Assembly: GCF_014196205.1 (NCBI RefSeq) | Contig: NZ_JACIDE010000013.1 | Span: 1-64,000, forward strand | Source: Anoxybacteroides voinovskiense | Lineage (GTDB): Bacteria; Bacillota; Bacilli; Bacillales; Anoxybacillaceae | DNA: 64,000 bases | Reading direction: 5' to 3' | The notes under the pieces: generated by a model | Told to the model about the DNA's origin: nothing | The model's database searches: none | The model's input: the letters and a program-made list of their open reading frames with translations, nothing else | Program-made: the position numbers and the translations under genes | Shown: piece by piece, positions 42,364 through 50,226 of the stretch | Layout of the letters: every line of letters starts with the position of its first letter | Position numbering within the stretch: position 1 is the first letter of the stretch

Positions 42364-43364
42364 CGCCCACCGCCCCCTTTAGCGGCTGGAGATAACGTGG
42401 TGCTTGTTCTCCACTTCCCCGTTATTTTTTTCCACGCAGCTGTTAATCCGTTTGGCATATAAATAAGCATTACGACGAGCAATACGCCGAAGAAGACGAT
42501 TTCAAATTCTCCTCCAGCATTCGAAAAGACAAGCGGCACAACTTCTTTTAGTAGCTCGGACAATAAAACAAACACACTAGAACCGATGACCGCTCCCCAA
42601 ATACTCGATGCTCCGCCGGTGATTACCATAATTAAAAAGTAGATCGAGAGCATTGCATCAAATGCTTGCGGATTAATAAACGTCACATAGTGAGCGTACA
42701 AACTTCCAGCGATAGACGCGCAAATGGCGCTATACACAAACACTTGCAATTTGTATCTCATAATATCGATTCCTACGGCGTCAGAAGCGGCTTCACTTCC
42801 CTCAATCGAGCGCAACGCTCTCCCTACTCGCGAATGAATGATATTTTGTGAGAATAGAAGCGAGAGAAGAACAACGGTCCAAATTAAGTAATAAAAGCGA
42901 GCGTCGTTACTAAATTCCCATGCGAACAGCTTGATAGACGGAATACCAAAGAATCCGTTCATCCCTCCAGTAATCGACGTAAACTCTTTAAAACACGTGT
43001 ATACAATTACTCCAAAGCCGAGTGTAGCAAGTGCTAAGTAGTGCCCTTTCAACTTGAACGTTGGAATGCCAACAATAAAAGCAATGAAAGCAGAAATGAC
43101 AGCACCAGCAATGATGCTAAGCCACGGTGACCATCCATGCGTTGCAGATAAATAAGCAGTCGTATAAGCGCCGATTCCATAAAAGGCAGCATGCCCTAAT
43201 GAAATTTGCCCCGCATATCCCATCAACATCGTCAACCCGTTGCAAACGAGCGAGTAAAACCCGATCATAATGAGAATGCTAAGCAAGTAGTTCGAATGGA
43301 CAATGAGTGGAAAAAGCAAAATACCGAGCGCAAATAGCCATGTACCTAGACGACGTTCGTGCAT
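42360..43364 (-). CDS. livM: LIV-type ABC transporter permease LivM
   Basis: This 334-aa membrane protein has about eight to ten helices and the LivM-typical GLTMLMGYAGQISLGHAAFYGIGAY and AISGSLYA-like coupling regions (RSIEGSEAASDAVGIDIMRYKLQVF). The open frame extends to 43481, overlapping livH. The start at ATG 43364 has GGGAGGG at good spacing and leaves an 11-nt gap after livH, so I prefer it. It forms the channel with LivH. Confidence 0.87.
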   Translation of the reverse strand: MHERRLGTWLFALGILLFPLIVHSNYLLSILIMIGFYSLVCNGLTMLMGYAGQISLGHAAFYGIGAYTTAYLSATHGWSPWLSIIAGAVISAFIAFIVGIPTFKLKGHYLALATLGFGVIVYTCFKEFTSITGGMNGFFGIPSIKLFAWEFSNDARFYYLIWTVVLLSLLFSQNIIHSRVGRALRSIEGSEAASDAVGIDIMRYKLQVFVYSAICASIAGSLYAHYVTFINPQAFDAMLSIYFLIMVITGGASSIWGAVIGSSVFVLLSELLKEVVPLVFSNAGGEFEIVFFGVLLVVMLIYMPNGLTAAWKKITGKWRTSTTLSPAAKGGGGR

Positions 43365-43375
43365 GACACCCTCCC

Positions 43376-44257
43376 TTATACACGCTTCCCTGTTGCTTTT
43401 GCAAACAGGCCGTTTGGTTTTACAAATAACATCATCAACAGTAACGCAAAGCTGATGGCATCCTTTAATCCAGCCGACCAAAACCCTTCGGCAAACGACT
43501 CGAGAATGCCGAGCAAAAATGCCCCGACAACTGCAGCAGGAGCATTTGTCAATCCCCCGATGACCGCGGCAACAAACGCTTTCATGCCAAGCATCATTCC
43601 CATGTTATAGGAAGCGCCAGAAATGGGCGCAATCACAATTCCTGCCAATGCACCGAGCCCTGCGCTAATGGAAATCGCGATGAGTGACATTTTTTCGGGA
43701 TGAATTCCCATAAGCCGCGCCGCAAATTTATTGACAACACATGCGCTAACCGCTTTTCCAATATACGTTTTGTTAAAAAAGTATCCCATCGAAAATACAC
43801 CGACAAGGGAAATCGCAATCGCCCATAAATTTTGCGGCAATAACACTGCTTGAAATATCGTAATCGGGTCGTTCGCAGTGAACGGTCTTAACGATTTTGG
43901 CTGCGTGCCCCATATAAAAATGGCCAAGCCGCGGAAAACAAACGAAACGCCGATCGTAATAATGATTAATGTCGCCCCCGAAGAATGACGCGCCGGATAA
44001 ATGGCTGTTTTTTCAAACAACGCTCCGATGAGAACAACGATGGCAATGGCTAGGGAGATGGCTGCCCATAGCGGCAGCCCTGCTCCCGATAAAGAAATCG
44101 CCGTAAGCGCTCCAAGCATCGCAAATTCTCCTTGGGCAAAGTTAAGTACGCCTGTTACGTTATACGTCACGACAAAGCCGATCGCAATTAATGCATAAAT
44201 ACTACCAATCGTCAAACCAGAAAAGAACAGTTGAATAAACTGGCTAAACACCTCCAT
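43376..44257 (-). CDS. livH: LIV-type ABC transporter permease LivH
   Basis: This 293-aa permease begins LFFSGLTIGSIYALIAIGFVVTYNVTGVLNFAQGEFAMLGALTA, the classic LivH start, and contains VNKFAARLMGIHPEKMSLIAISISAGLGALAG, the coupling-helix region. The ribosome binding site is GGAGG 7 nt before ATG. It lies between livK and livM. Confidence 0.9.
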   Translation of the reverse strand: MEVFSQFIQLFFSGLTIGSIYALIAIGFVVTYNVTGVLNFAQGEFAMLGALTAISLSGAGLPLWAAISLAIAIVVLIGALFEKTAIYPARHSSGATLIIITIGVSFVFRGLAIFIWGTQPKSLRPFTANDPITIFQAVLLPQNLWAIAISLVGVFSMGYFFNKTYIGKAVSACVVNKFAARLMGIHPEKMSLIAISISAGLGALAGIVIAPISGASYNMGMMLGMKAFVAAVIGGLTNAPAAVVGAFLLGILESFAEGFWSAGLKDAISFALLLMMLFVKPNGLFAKATGKRV

Positions 44258-44275
44258 GTAATCGCCTCCACTACA

Positions 44276-45463
44276 TCATTCGGTAATCTTCCATTGCCCG
44301 TTTTGAATCTCAATCATTACTAAACTATCGGTATTTAGCCCGTTATGGTCGTTCTCGCTCATTTTGAATATTCCGGTGACCCCCACAAACTCTTTCATAT
44401 TTTCCAAAAAGGTTTTAATTGCCTTTGGATCGGTACCTTTTGCCTCTATCGCTTTTGTAAGCATCATAAATCCGTCATACGCATGACCACCAAATGTACT
44501 AGCAGGGTAGCCAAATTTCTCTTCAAACGCTTTTTTATAGGTTGTAATGACTTCTTTTTGTGCATCGTTCGCTGGAATTTGCTCGATTACCGGTAGCTTT
44601 CCAGCAGGGAAATAGACGCCGTTTGCCGCATCGCCTGCTAATTCAATAAACTGCTTGGAGCCAAGACCGTTGCTCCCTAAAATCGGAACATTCATTCCTA
44701 GTTCCCGAATGTTTTTCACGACAACCGACGTTTCTTGCACCGTTCCCCAGACGATAATCGCGTCTGGATTTTCTTTTTTCACGCGCGTCAACATTGCCTT
44801 CGCATCGTTCACTGTCGCTTCAAATTCATCTTCTATGACAACGTTCAAATCATAATTTTTCACGAGCCGCTGAAACTCGGCATGCCCGCTCGTTCCATAG
44901 CTTGTCGCTACGTTAAGCCAAGCGATCTTTTTCCATCCTTTTTTCGTCAAAAAGTCGAGTACTTTTGGCATGACAACGTCATCGCCTTGAGCCACTTTAA
45001 ACACCCAATCACGTTTTGCGCCATCGTCAGGTGCGTTAATTTGTTTGCTTGATGCAGCGGAAATAAACGGAATTTGTGCTTTCATGGCAATTGGTAACAT
45101 CGCCAGCGAGTTTCCGCTTGTCGTTCCACCAATCACTGCAACCACTTTTTCTTGCTCGATTACTTTTTTCATCGCTAATACGGCTTGGTTTTGATCTGAC
45201 TTGCTGTCGATGGCAATAAGTTTAATTTTCTTCCCGTTAATTCCACCTTTTTCGTTGATTTGATCTGCTAGCATTTGAACCGTGTCCATTTCCCCTTTTC
45301 CTAACGGAGCAGCAACTCCGGAGGTGTCAAAAATAGCCCCGATTTTAATTTCTCCGCCTCCGCCAGCTTCCTCTTTCTTTCCGCTCGTTTCTTGGCTGCT
45401 AGTACATGCTGCTAATAAGAAAACAAGCAAGCATGTTACAAAAATAGAAACCCATTTTTTCAT
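44276..45463 (-). CDS. livK: ABC transporter substrate-binding lipoprotein LivK family
   Basis: This 395-aa lipoprotein has a signal peptide ending LLAAC (Cys20), a flexible Ser/Gly/Glu linker, and a type I periplasmic-binding fold: EIKIGAIFDTSGVAAPLGKGEMD, AVIGGTTSGNSLAMLPIAMKAQIPFISAAS and GNSLGSKQ-like hinge strands. It captures the ligand outside the membrane for LivHMGF. The family binds branched-chain amino acids but also aromatic acids, amides and urea. Context suggests hydroxyphenylacetate or phenylacetate. The gene follows hpaE by about 57 nt, with a near-cre box in the gap. Confidence 0.88.
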   Translation of the reverse strand: MKKWVSIFVTCLLVFLLAACTSSQETSGKKEEAGGGGEIKIGAIFDTSGVAAPLGKGEMDTVQMLADQINEKGGINGKKIKLIAIDSKSDQNQAVLAMKKVIEQEKVVAVIGGTTSGNSLAMLPIAMKAQIPFISAASSKQINAPDDGAKRDWVFKVAQGDDVVMPKVLDFLTKKGWKKIAWLNVATSYGTSGHAEFQRLVKNYDLNVVIEDEFEATVNDAKAMLTRVKKENPDAIIVWGTVQETSVVVKNIRELGMNVPILGSNGLGSKQFIELAGDAANGVYFPAGKLPVIEQIPANDAQKEVITTYKKAFEEKFGYPASTFGGHAYDGFMMLTKAIEAKGTDPKAIKTFLENMKEFVGVTGIFKMSENDHNGLNTDSLVMIEIQNGQWKITE

Positions 45464-45483
45464 CGTTCATCCCCCTTTTATTT

Positions 45484-45497
45484 TGTAAGCACTTTCA
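45484..45497. promoter_or_regulatory. cre-like box before livK
   Basis: TGTAAGCACTTTCA matches the cre consensus except for A in the central CG. It lies 20 nt upstream of the livK ATG, where CcpA binding could block a promoter or act as a roadblock for the operon transcript. Confidence 0.35.
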
Positions 45498-45520
45498 TTT
45501 CTTTTTATAGAAAATAATAT

Positions 45521-47002
45521 TTATTTCCCGAACTGAGGAATATGGTGATTGCCAATGGCAACATGGATGACTTTCGGCTCGGTGTAAAATTCGAATGCAT
45601 AATGACCACCTTCTCGGCCAATTCCGCTATATTTCATTCCGCCGAACGGAATGCGTAAATCGCGGACATTTTGCGCATTAATCCAAATCATGCCCGACTC
45701 TATCGCTTGGGCAACACGGTGTGCCCGTTTAATGTCGTTCGTCCAAACGTAACCCGCCAACCCATATTTGACGTCATTGGCCATTTGAATAACGTCTTCT
45801 TCTGTTTCAAATTCAATGACTGCCATGACAGGTCCGAAAATTTCTTCTTGGCACACCCGCATCTCGTTTTTCGCGTTTAACAATAACGTCGGGGCAACGA
45901 AATTGCCATGTTGGAATGATTCTGGCACTTGTCCGCTATACACCGTGCACCCTTCTTGTTGCGCAAGCGTGATATATTCCGTCACCTTTTTCCAATGGTC
46001 TTTATGAATTAAAGGTCCTACTTGTGTTTTGGCGTCTAGCGGATCGCCGATGCGAATATTGGCCACTCGCTCTTTTAATGCCGCAACAAACCGCTCTTTC
46101 AATGACGTGTGCACAAAGACGCGCGAGTTAGCTGTGCATCGCTCCCCGTTAAAGGAAAAGATGCCCCATACCGCCGCATCAAGTGCGCGTTCAAAATCGG
46201 CGTCTTCAAAGACGATGAGCGGCGATTTTCCGCCTAATTCCATTGATACGCGTTTCATCGTATCGGCGGCGTTTTTTATAATCAGTGAGCCTGTTACGGT
46301 TTCTCCTGTGAAAGAAATAGCAGCGACATCTGGGTGGGCAACAAGCGCGGCTCCTGCTGTCTCACCAAATCCGTGAACAACATTAAACACACCTTTTGGT
46401 AGTTGCGCTTCTGCGATGATTTGTGCGAGTTTGTTGGCCGTGAGTGGAGATAGTTCGGCAGGTTTTAGGACGACTGTATTTCCAGTAGCAAGTGCAGGAG
46501 CGACTTTCCACGTTTCGAGCATAAACGGTGCATTCCAAGGAGTGATGAGCCCAACTACCCCTAAAGGTTGGTAAACAGTGTAGTTAAGGAATTCGTCATC
46601 TTGTTGGTACGCTTCCCCTACTAAACGGGAACGGACCATTGCTGCGTAAAACCGGAAATTTTCTGCCGACCGAGCAATCATTTTTCGCGTCTGGCTAATC
46701 GGCAATCCGGTGTCAAGCGATTCTAAATAGGCGATTTCTTCGACATGTTTATCGATCAATTCCGCAATCCGTTGGATATATCGGAGCCGTTCGGATGTTT
46801 TCATCGTTCGCCATGGACCGTTGCGGAACGCTTCTTTCGCGGCTGAAACGGCAAGATGGATGTCTTCGTTATCGCCTGCCGCCACACGGTTGATTATTTC
46901 ATTCGTGAACGGATTAAAATTTTCAAACGTGTCACCGGAAACACTGTCGACAAATTCCCCGTTGATATATAACTTCGTATCTTCAATCTTGTTGCACAGC
47001 AT
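45521..47002 (-). CDS. hpaE: 5-Carboxymethyl-2-hydroxymuconate semialdehyde dehydrogenase
   Basis: This 493-aa aldehyde dehydrogenase has [44 protein letters not shown] and the catalytic Cys in NGERCTANSRVF. Strong HpaE-like stretches and the operon (ring-cleavage dioxygenase, HpaG-like hydrolase) support oxidation of 5-carboxymethyl-2-hydroxymuconate semialdehyde. ATG 47002 has GAGGTG at 6 nt and overlaps the hpaG-like gene by 20 nt; GTG 47011 is less likely. It is distinct from the paa-operon aldehyde dehydrogenase (30040-31557). Confidence 0.88.
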   Translation of the reverse strand: MLCNKIEDTKLYINGEFVDSVSGDTFENFNPFTNEIINRVAAGDNEDIHLAVSAAKEAFRNGPWRTMKTSERLRYIQRIAELIDKHVEEIAYLESLDTGLPISQTRKMIARSAENFRFYAAMVRSRLVGEAYQQDDEFLNYTVYQPLGVVGLITPWNAPFMLETWKVAPALATGNTVVLKPAELSPLTANKLAQIIAEAQLPKGVFNVVHGFGETAGAALVAHPDVAAISFTGETVTGSLIIKNAADTMKRVSMELGGKSPLIVFEDADFERALDAAVWGIFSFNGERCTANSRVFVHTSLKERFVAALKERVANIRIGDPLDAKTQVGPLIHKDHWKKVTEYITLAQQEGCTVYSGQVPESFQHGNFVAPTLLLNAKNEMRVCQEEIFGPVMAVIEFETEEDVIQMANDVKYGLAGYVWTNDIKRAHRVAQAIESGMIWINAQNVRDLRIPFGGMKYSGIGREGGHYAFEFYTEPKVIHVAIGNHHIPQFGK

Positions 47003-47777
47003 ATGATTCACCTCGATTATCGACGGTGCGTCCGTCTAATACGTAGTTTTCTAACGCTCCTAATCCATCGATTTCTAAACGGACAACATCCCCTGGGTAA
47101 ATATGCGACAACCCTTTCGGCGTTCCTGTTAAAATGACATCGTTTGGTTCAAGCGTCATGAAGGAACTAATAAACGCAATCAGTTCCGGGATGGAATAGA
47201 TCAAATCTTTCGTATTTCCGCGCTGGCGAAGCTCGCCATTGACGTATGTGCGCAATTCTAAATCACTGACATCGTTAATATCTTCTTTGTCCACAAAAAA
47301 CGGACCCATTGGACCGAACGTGTCATGCCCTTTTGCGCGGACTGGTGGCCGGTAAAAGTTGTTGACAAAATCACGAACGGTAACATCATTCGCAATCGTA
47401 TATCCGCTTACATAGTCAAAGGCATCTTTTTCTTTCACATTGCGCGCGGTCTTTCCAATGACGACGGCTAATTCGTTTTCGTAATGCATATATGTAGCTC
47501 CGTTCGGATAGTAAATCGGTGCTAGATGGCCGATGAGTGAAGAGTTTGGCTTAATAAATAGTACCGGTTCGGTCGGTTTCTCTAGCCCTAGCTCCTCGGC
47601 ATGGTCGGCGAAATTTAATGCAAGACCGATCATTTTGTTCGGTTGAATAGGCGGAAGCCATACTTGAATATCATGAAAAGCATATTGCTTGCCGCCTGCT
47701 GCGGTAATATGCGTCCCTTCTTTGTTTAGTATGCCTGTTTGCTCCCTTCCTTCGGCAATAAAACGTGCATGTTTCAT
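46983..47777 (-). CDS. hpaG: Fumarylacetoacetate hydrolase-family enzyme (HpaG-like isomerase/decarboxylase)
   Basis: This 264-aa protein has the FAH-fold metal site region: FIKPNSSLIGHLAPIYYP, YENELAVVIGKTARNVKEKDAFDYVSGYTIANDVTVRDF with the acidic ligands, KGHDTFGPMGPFFV and ILTGTPKGLSHIYPGDVV. In the homoprotocatechuate pathway HpaG handles isomerisation and decarboxylation of the oxidised ring-cleavage product. E. coli HpaG is a tandem duplication, whereas this is a single-domain version. ATG 47777 overlaps the dapA-like stop (ATGA). Confidence 0.82.
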   Translation of the reverse strand: MKHARFIAEGREQTGILNKEGTHITAAGGKQYAFHDIQVWLPPIQPNKMIGLALNFADHAEELGLEKPTEPVLFIKPNSSLIGHLAPIYYPNGATYMHYENELAVVIGKTARNVKEKDAFDYVSGYTIANDVTVRDFVNNFYRPPVRAKGHDTFGPMGPFFVDKEDINDVSDLELRTYVNGELRQRGNTKDLIYSIPELIAFISSFMTLEPNDVILTGTPKGLSHIYPGDVVRLEIDGLGALENYVLDGRTVDNRGESYAVQQD

Positions 47778-48700
47778 CTCTCCCCGCTCCCCGCTTTCGA
47801 TAATAGTCCATATCCTTCTAATACTTCGCGAATTTCTTGTTGTAGTTCTGGTGACGGCAAATCCATCGGTAGACGTAATTTTGGGTAAATTTTTCCCATC
47901 ATTCCTAGTGCCGCTTTTAATGGCGCTGGGTTTGTATCTTTAAATAGCACGTCGTTTAGCGGCATTAGTTCGTAATGCAAATCTTGTGCGCGCTTCACAT
48001 CGCCTGCTATCCATGCGTTATACACTTCTGCTACTTTTTCCGGTGCAACGTTAGCAGTAGCGCTAATATAGCCCGCTCCACCAATCGCAAGCATCGGGTA
48101 ACATAATAACTCAATACCTGAGAACAAAAGGAAGTCCCGACCGCAAGCAAGTAACACGCGATTGACGTGCTCAAAATCTTTATTCGATTCTTTCACGCCG
48201 ATAATGTTTGGACAGTCTTCTTTGAGGCGGGCGAGCGTCTTTACTTCTAAATTCACCGCTGTTCTTCCTGGGATATTGTAGACGATAATCGGAATATCGA
48301 CAGCGTCAGCGACTGTTTTAAAATGTTTGTAAAGCGCGTGTTGGGACGGACGATTATAGTATGGGACGATGACCATTGCAGCATCTGCTCCCATCTCTTG
48401 GGCAAGTTTCGTCAAATGCAACGTTTCCGCATGGTTCGTTGAACCTGTGCCAGGCACAACTGGAACGCGCCCTTTTGCCGCTTTGATAGCGGTTTCCATC
48501 ACTTTTTCCCGCTCTTGCAACGTAAGCGAGCTTGGTTCCCCTGTTGTTCCTGTCACGGAAATGCCGTGACTCCCGCTTTCCATGTGCCAGTCGATTAATT
48601 GTTCTAGCGTTTTGTAGTCCACTTCGTCATTTTCTAAAAACGGGGTGACAATTGGTGCGATGGAACCGCGCAAACGTTCTTTTGCTTCAGCAATCGACAT
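47774..48700 (-). CDS. DapA/NAL-superfamily lyase or aldolase of the hpa operon
   Basis: This 308-aa TIM-barrel protein has the Schiff-base superfamily motifs TGTTGEPSSLTLQER, VPYYNRPSQ with the catalytic Tyr, and IIGVKESNKD with the Schiff-base Lys. It resembles dihydrodipicolinate synthase, but its place at the head of the HPA operon argues for another pyruvate-dependent role, for example the terminal aldolase that releases pyruvate and succinate semialdehyde in place of HpaI. A true DapA is possible. Start: ATG 48700, or TTG 48703 one codon earlier, both downstream of AAAAGGAG. Confidence 0.75.
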   Translation of the reverse strand: MSIAEAKERLRGSIAPIVTPFLENDEVDYKTLEQLIDWHMESGSHGISVTGTTGEPSSLTLQEREKVMETAIKAAKGRVPVVPGTGSTNHAETLHLTKLAQEMGADAAMVIVPYYNRPSQHALYKHFKTVADAVDIPIIVYNIPGRTAVNLEVKTLARLKEDCPNIIGVKESNKDFEHVNRVLLACGRDFLLFSGIELLCYPMLAIGGAGYISATANVAPEKVAEVYNAWIAGDVKRAQDLHYELMPLNDVLFKDTNPAPLKAALGMMGKIYPKLRLPMDLPSPELQQEIREVLEGYGLLSKAGSGER

Positions 48701-48723
48701 CAAAATAATTCACTCCTTTTTAA

Positions 48724-48744
48724 ATATTTGAAATTTTCAGATAT
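48724..48744. promoter_or_regulatory. Candidate operator of the hpa operon
   Basis: A 21-bp imperfect palindrome, ATATTTGAAA-T-TTTCAGATAT, pairs all but one arm base, about 24 bp before the dapA-like start and downstream of gntR. A GntR/FCD regulator site is a natural reading. TTGAAAATTCA in the gntR promoter (49516-49506) is similar to half of it. Confidence 0.45.
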
Positions 48745-48788
48745 AAAAGATGAAAAAATTTTTCCCTTTTCGGGACTGACACCTCCTT

Positions 48789-49481
48789 TTATTCAAAAAA
48801 AGCGATGCGCTGTTGCTTTTCTTGCTCTAACACGTGGCTTCGATACGCTTCGAGCGTGTGTAATTTATGGTTTCTAGCAAACTGATCGATGAGCGAAAAC
48901 GCAGCGTTATGCTCCATCATCGCAATCATTTCTTCATGTTCTTTGATCGATTCTCTTGCTCTTTTTGGAATAAACGCTGTTCCCATACGGCGAATCGAAT
49001 CAATTCGTTCGTGAACGTGTTCAATCGTTTCTAATAAAAACGGATTGCCGCAATATTGGTAAATGGTGATGTGAAAGGTGCGGTTTAACTGTCCGAACCG
49101 ACGAAAGTTAAACTCGTCTAGCGCTTCGCTCATCTGTTGGTTGAGCTGACGCAGCTCTTTTAGCTTTTCTTTCGGGAACTGCTTGGCGCTTAACGCCGTA
49201 GCATAGCCAGATAACACAGCCAGTACCGATAGTGCTTCCAAATATTTGTCGTGATCGATTGGCGTGACGATTGCCCCTATGTTTAGTTTGTATTGAATAA
49301 GCCCCTCTTCCTCTAATTTTTTTAACGCCTCACGAACAGGAATGACACTGATCGCTAGCTCCGCCGCGATTTGGCTTGTGACAATGCGTTGCCCTGGGGC
49401 ATAAACCCCAGTCATAATTCGCTCACGAATGACTTCGTACGCATGTTGCTGTTTGTTCAGTTTTTTCATGTCCTTTTTCAT
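48789..49481 (-). CDS. GntR family regulator (FCD/FadR type)
   Basis: This 230-aa regulator has an N-terminal winged helix (AYEVIRERIMTGVYAPGQRIVTSQIAAELAISVIPVREALKKLEEEGLIQ) and an all-helical FCD ligand-binding domain with FHITIYQYCGNPFLL. Such proteins repress catabolic operons and respond to an acidic ligand. It is immediately upstream of, and co-directional with, the hpa genes, so it is the likely regulator of the 4-hydroxyphenylacetate operon. ATG 49481 lies only 6 nt after a -10 element, with no ribosome binding site upstream, which suggests a leaderless mRNA. Met5 (49469) is an alternative start. Confidence 0.85.
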   Translation of the reverse strand: MKKDMKKLNKQQHAYEVIRERIMTGVYAPGQRIVTSQIAAELAISVIPVREALKKLEEEGLIQYKLNIGAIVTPIDHDKYLEALSVLAVLSGYATALSAKQFPKEKLKELRQLNQQMSEALDEFNFRRFGQLNRTFHITIYQYCGNPFLLETIEHVHERIDSIRRMGTAFIPKRARESIKEHEEMIAMMEHNAAFSLIDQFARNHKLHTLEAYRSHVLEQEKQQRIAFFE

Positions 49482-49487
49482 AGTTTT

Positions 49488-49516
49488 ATCATAAGATAAA
49501 TTTTATGAATTTTCAA
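49488..49516 (-). promoter_or_regulatory. Promoter of gntR
   Basis: TTGAAA (49516-49511), a 17-bp spacer and TATGAT (49493-49488) point to a transcription start at or within one base of the gntR ATG (49481). Confidence 0.6.
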
Positions 49517-49641
49517 TACAAATGTTATAAAAAAATATAAGATTTTATACTTTAAAATATCTATTCCGTTGAAAGAAAATTTCCCTACTCAGCATGCATA
49601 TCCTCCTTTACAATGGTAATAAAAAACGAGGAGGAAAGAAG

Positions 49642-50208
49642 ATGTACGAGATGAGAAGACCGATGCTAGCGTGTACGGATGAAACGAAAATTTCCGCGTT
49701 TTTGTCGGCGGCGATGACGGGGTATTTAGGGCTAGCGGATGGGCTAGAGCCGTACGTCGTTCCGTTAAACTTTGTCTGGTGGAACGGCGCCGTGTACGTT
49801 CACGGGGCAGAAGCAGGGCGAAAAATGGAGGTGTTGAAACGAAATGCGCGCGTCTGTTTTACTGTGAGCGAACATTTTGGAACGATGGTGCATCCCGTTC
49901 CAGCAAAAACGGATACAGGATATATGAGTGTCATGTTATTTGGCACGGCAGAAATCGTGGCTGATTTGGACGAAGCGACAGAAGCGATGCAACAACTTCT
50001 AAACAAATATGTTCCTGGCTATTTTTCCGCACCGCTTTCGAAGCATCATGTCGAAACGTACCGGTCTTCGATGGGCAGCCGAACCGTCGTTTTAAAAATT
50101 ACACCGCACACGATAACCGCAAAAGAAAAACCGCTCGACGAGGAGAGGGTGTTTTATGACGGACGAAAAGTGGCAGATGATGTCGGAACAGAAAAAGGGC
50201 AGCCATGA
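49642..50208 (+). CDS. Pyridoxamine-5'-phosphate-oxidase-family FMN-binding protein (NimA-like)
   Basis: This 188-aa split-barrel flavoprotein has ISAFLSAAMTGYLGLADGLEPYVVPLNFVWWNGAVYVHGAEAGRKMEVLKRNARVCFTV, the typical flavin-binding half of NimA/PNPOx-like proteins, and a C-terminal dimerisation part. The start at ATG 49642 has GAGGAGG at good spacing; the frame is open to 49594 without a site. Relatives include nitroimidazole reductases, but no specific substrate can be named. Its last three codons and stop lie in the terminator shared with the convergent methionine gamma-lyase gene. Confidence 0.8.
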   Translation: MYEMRRPMLACTDETKISAFLSAAMTGYLGLADGLEPYVVPLNFVWWNGAVYVHGAEAGRKMEVLKRNARVCFTVSEHFGTMVHPVPAKTDTGYMSVMLFGTAEIVADLDEATEAMQQLLNKYVPGYFSAPLSKHHVETYRSSMGSRTVVLKITPHTITAKEKPLDEERVFYDGRKVADDVGTEKGQP

Positions 50209-50220
50209 GAAGCTGCCCTT
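50195..50220. terminator. Bidirectional terminator overlapping a stop codon
   Basis: AAGGGCAGC and GCTGCCCTT pair around an 8-nt loop that contains the TGA of the plus-strand gene. The T-run is better on the minus strand (CCCTTTTTC), serving the lyase gene. Confidence 0.85.
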
Positions 50221-50226
50221 GATTCG

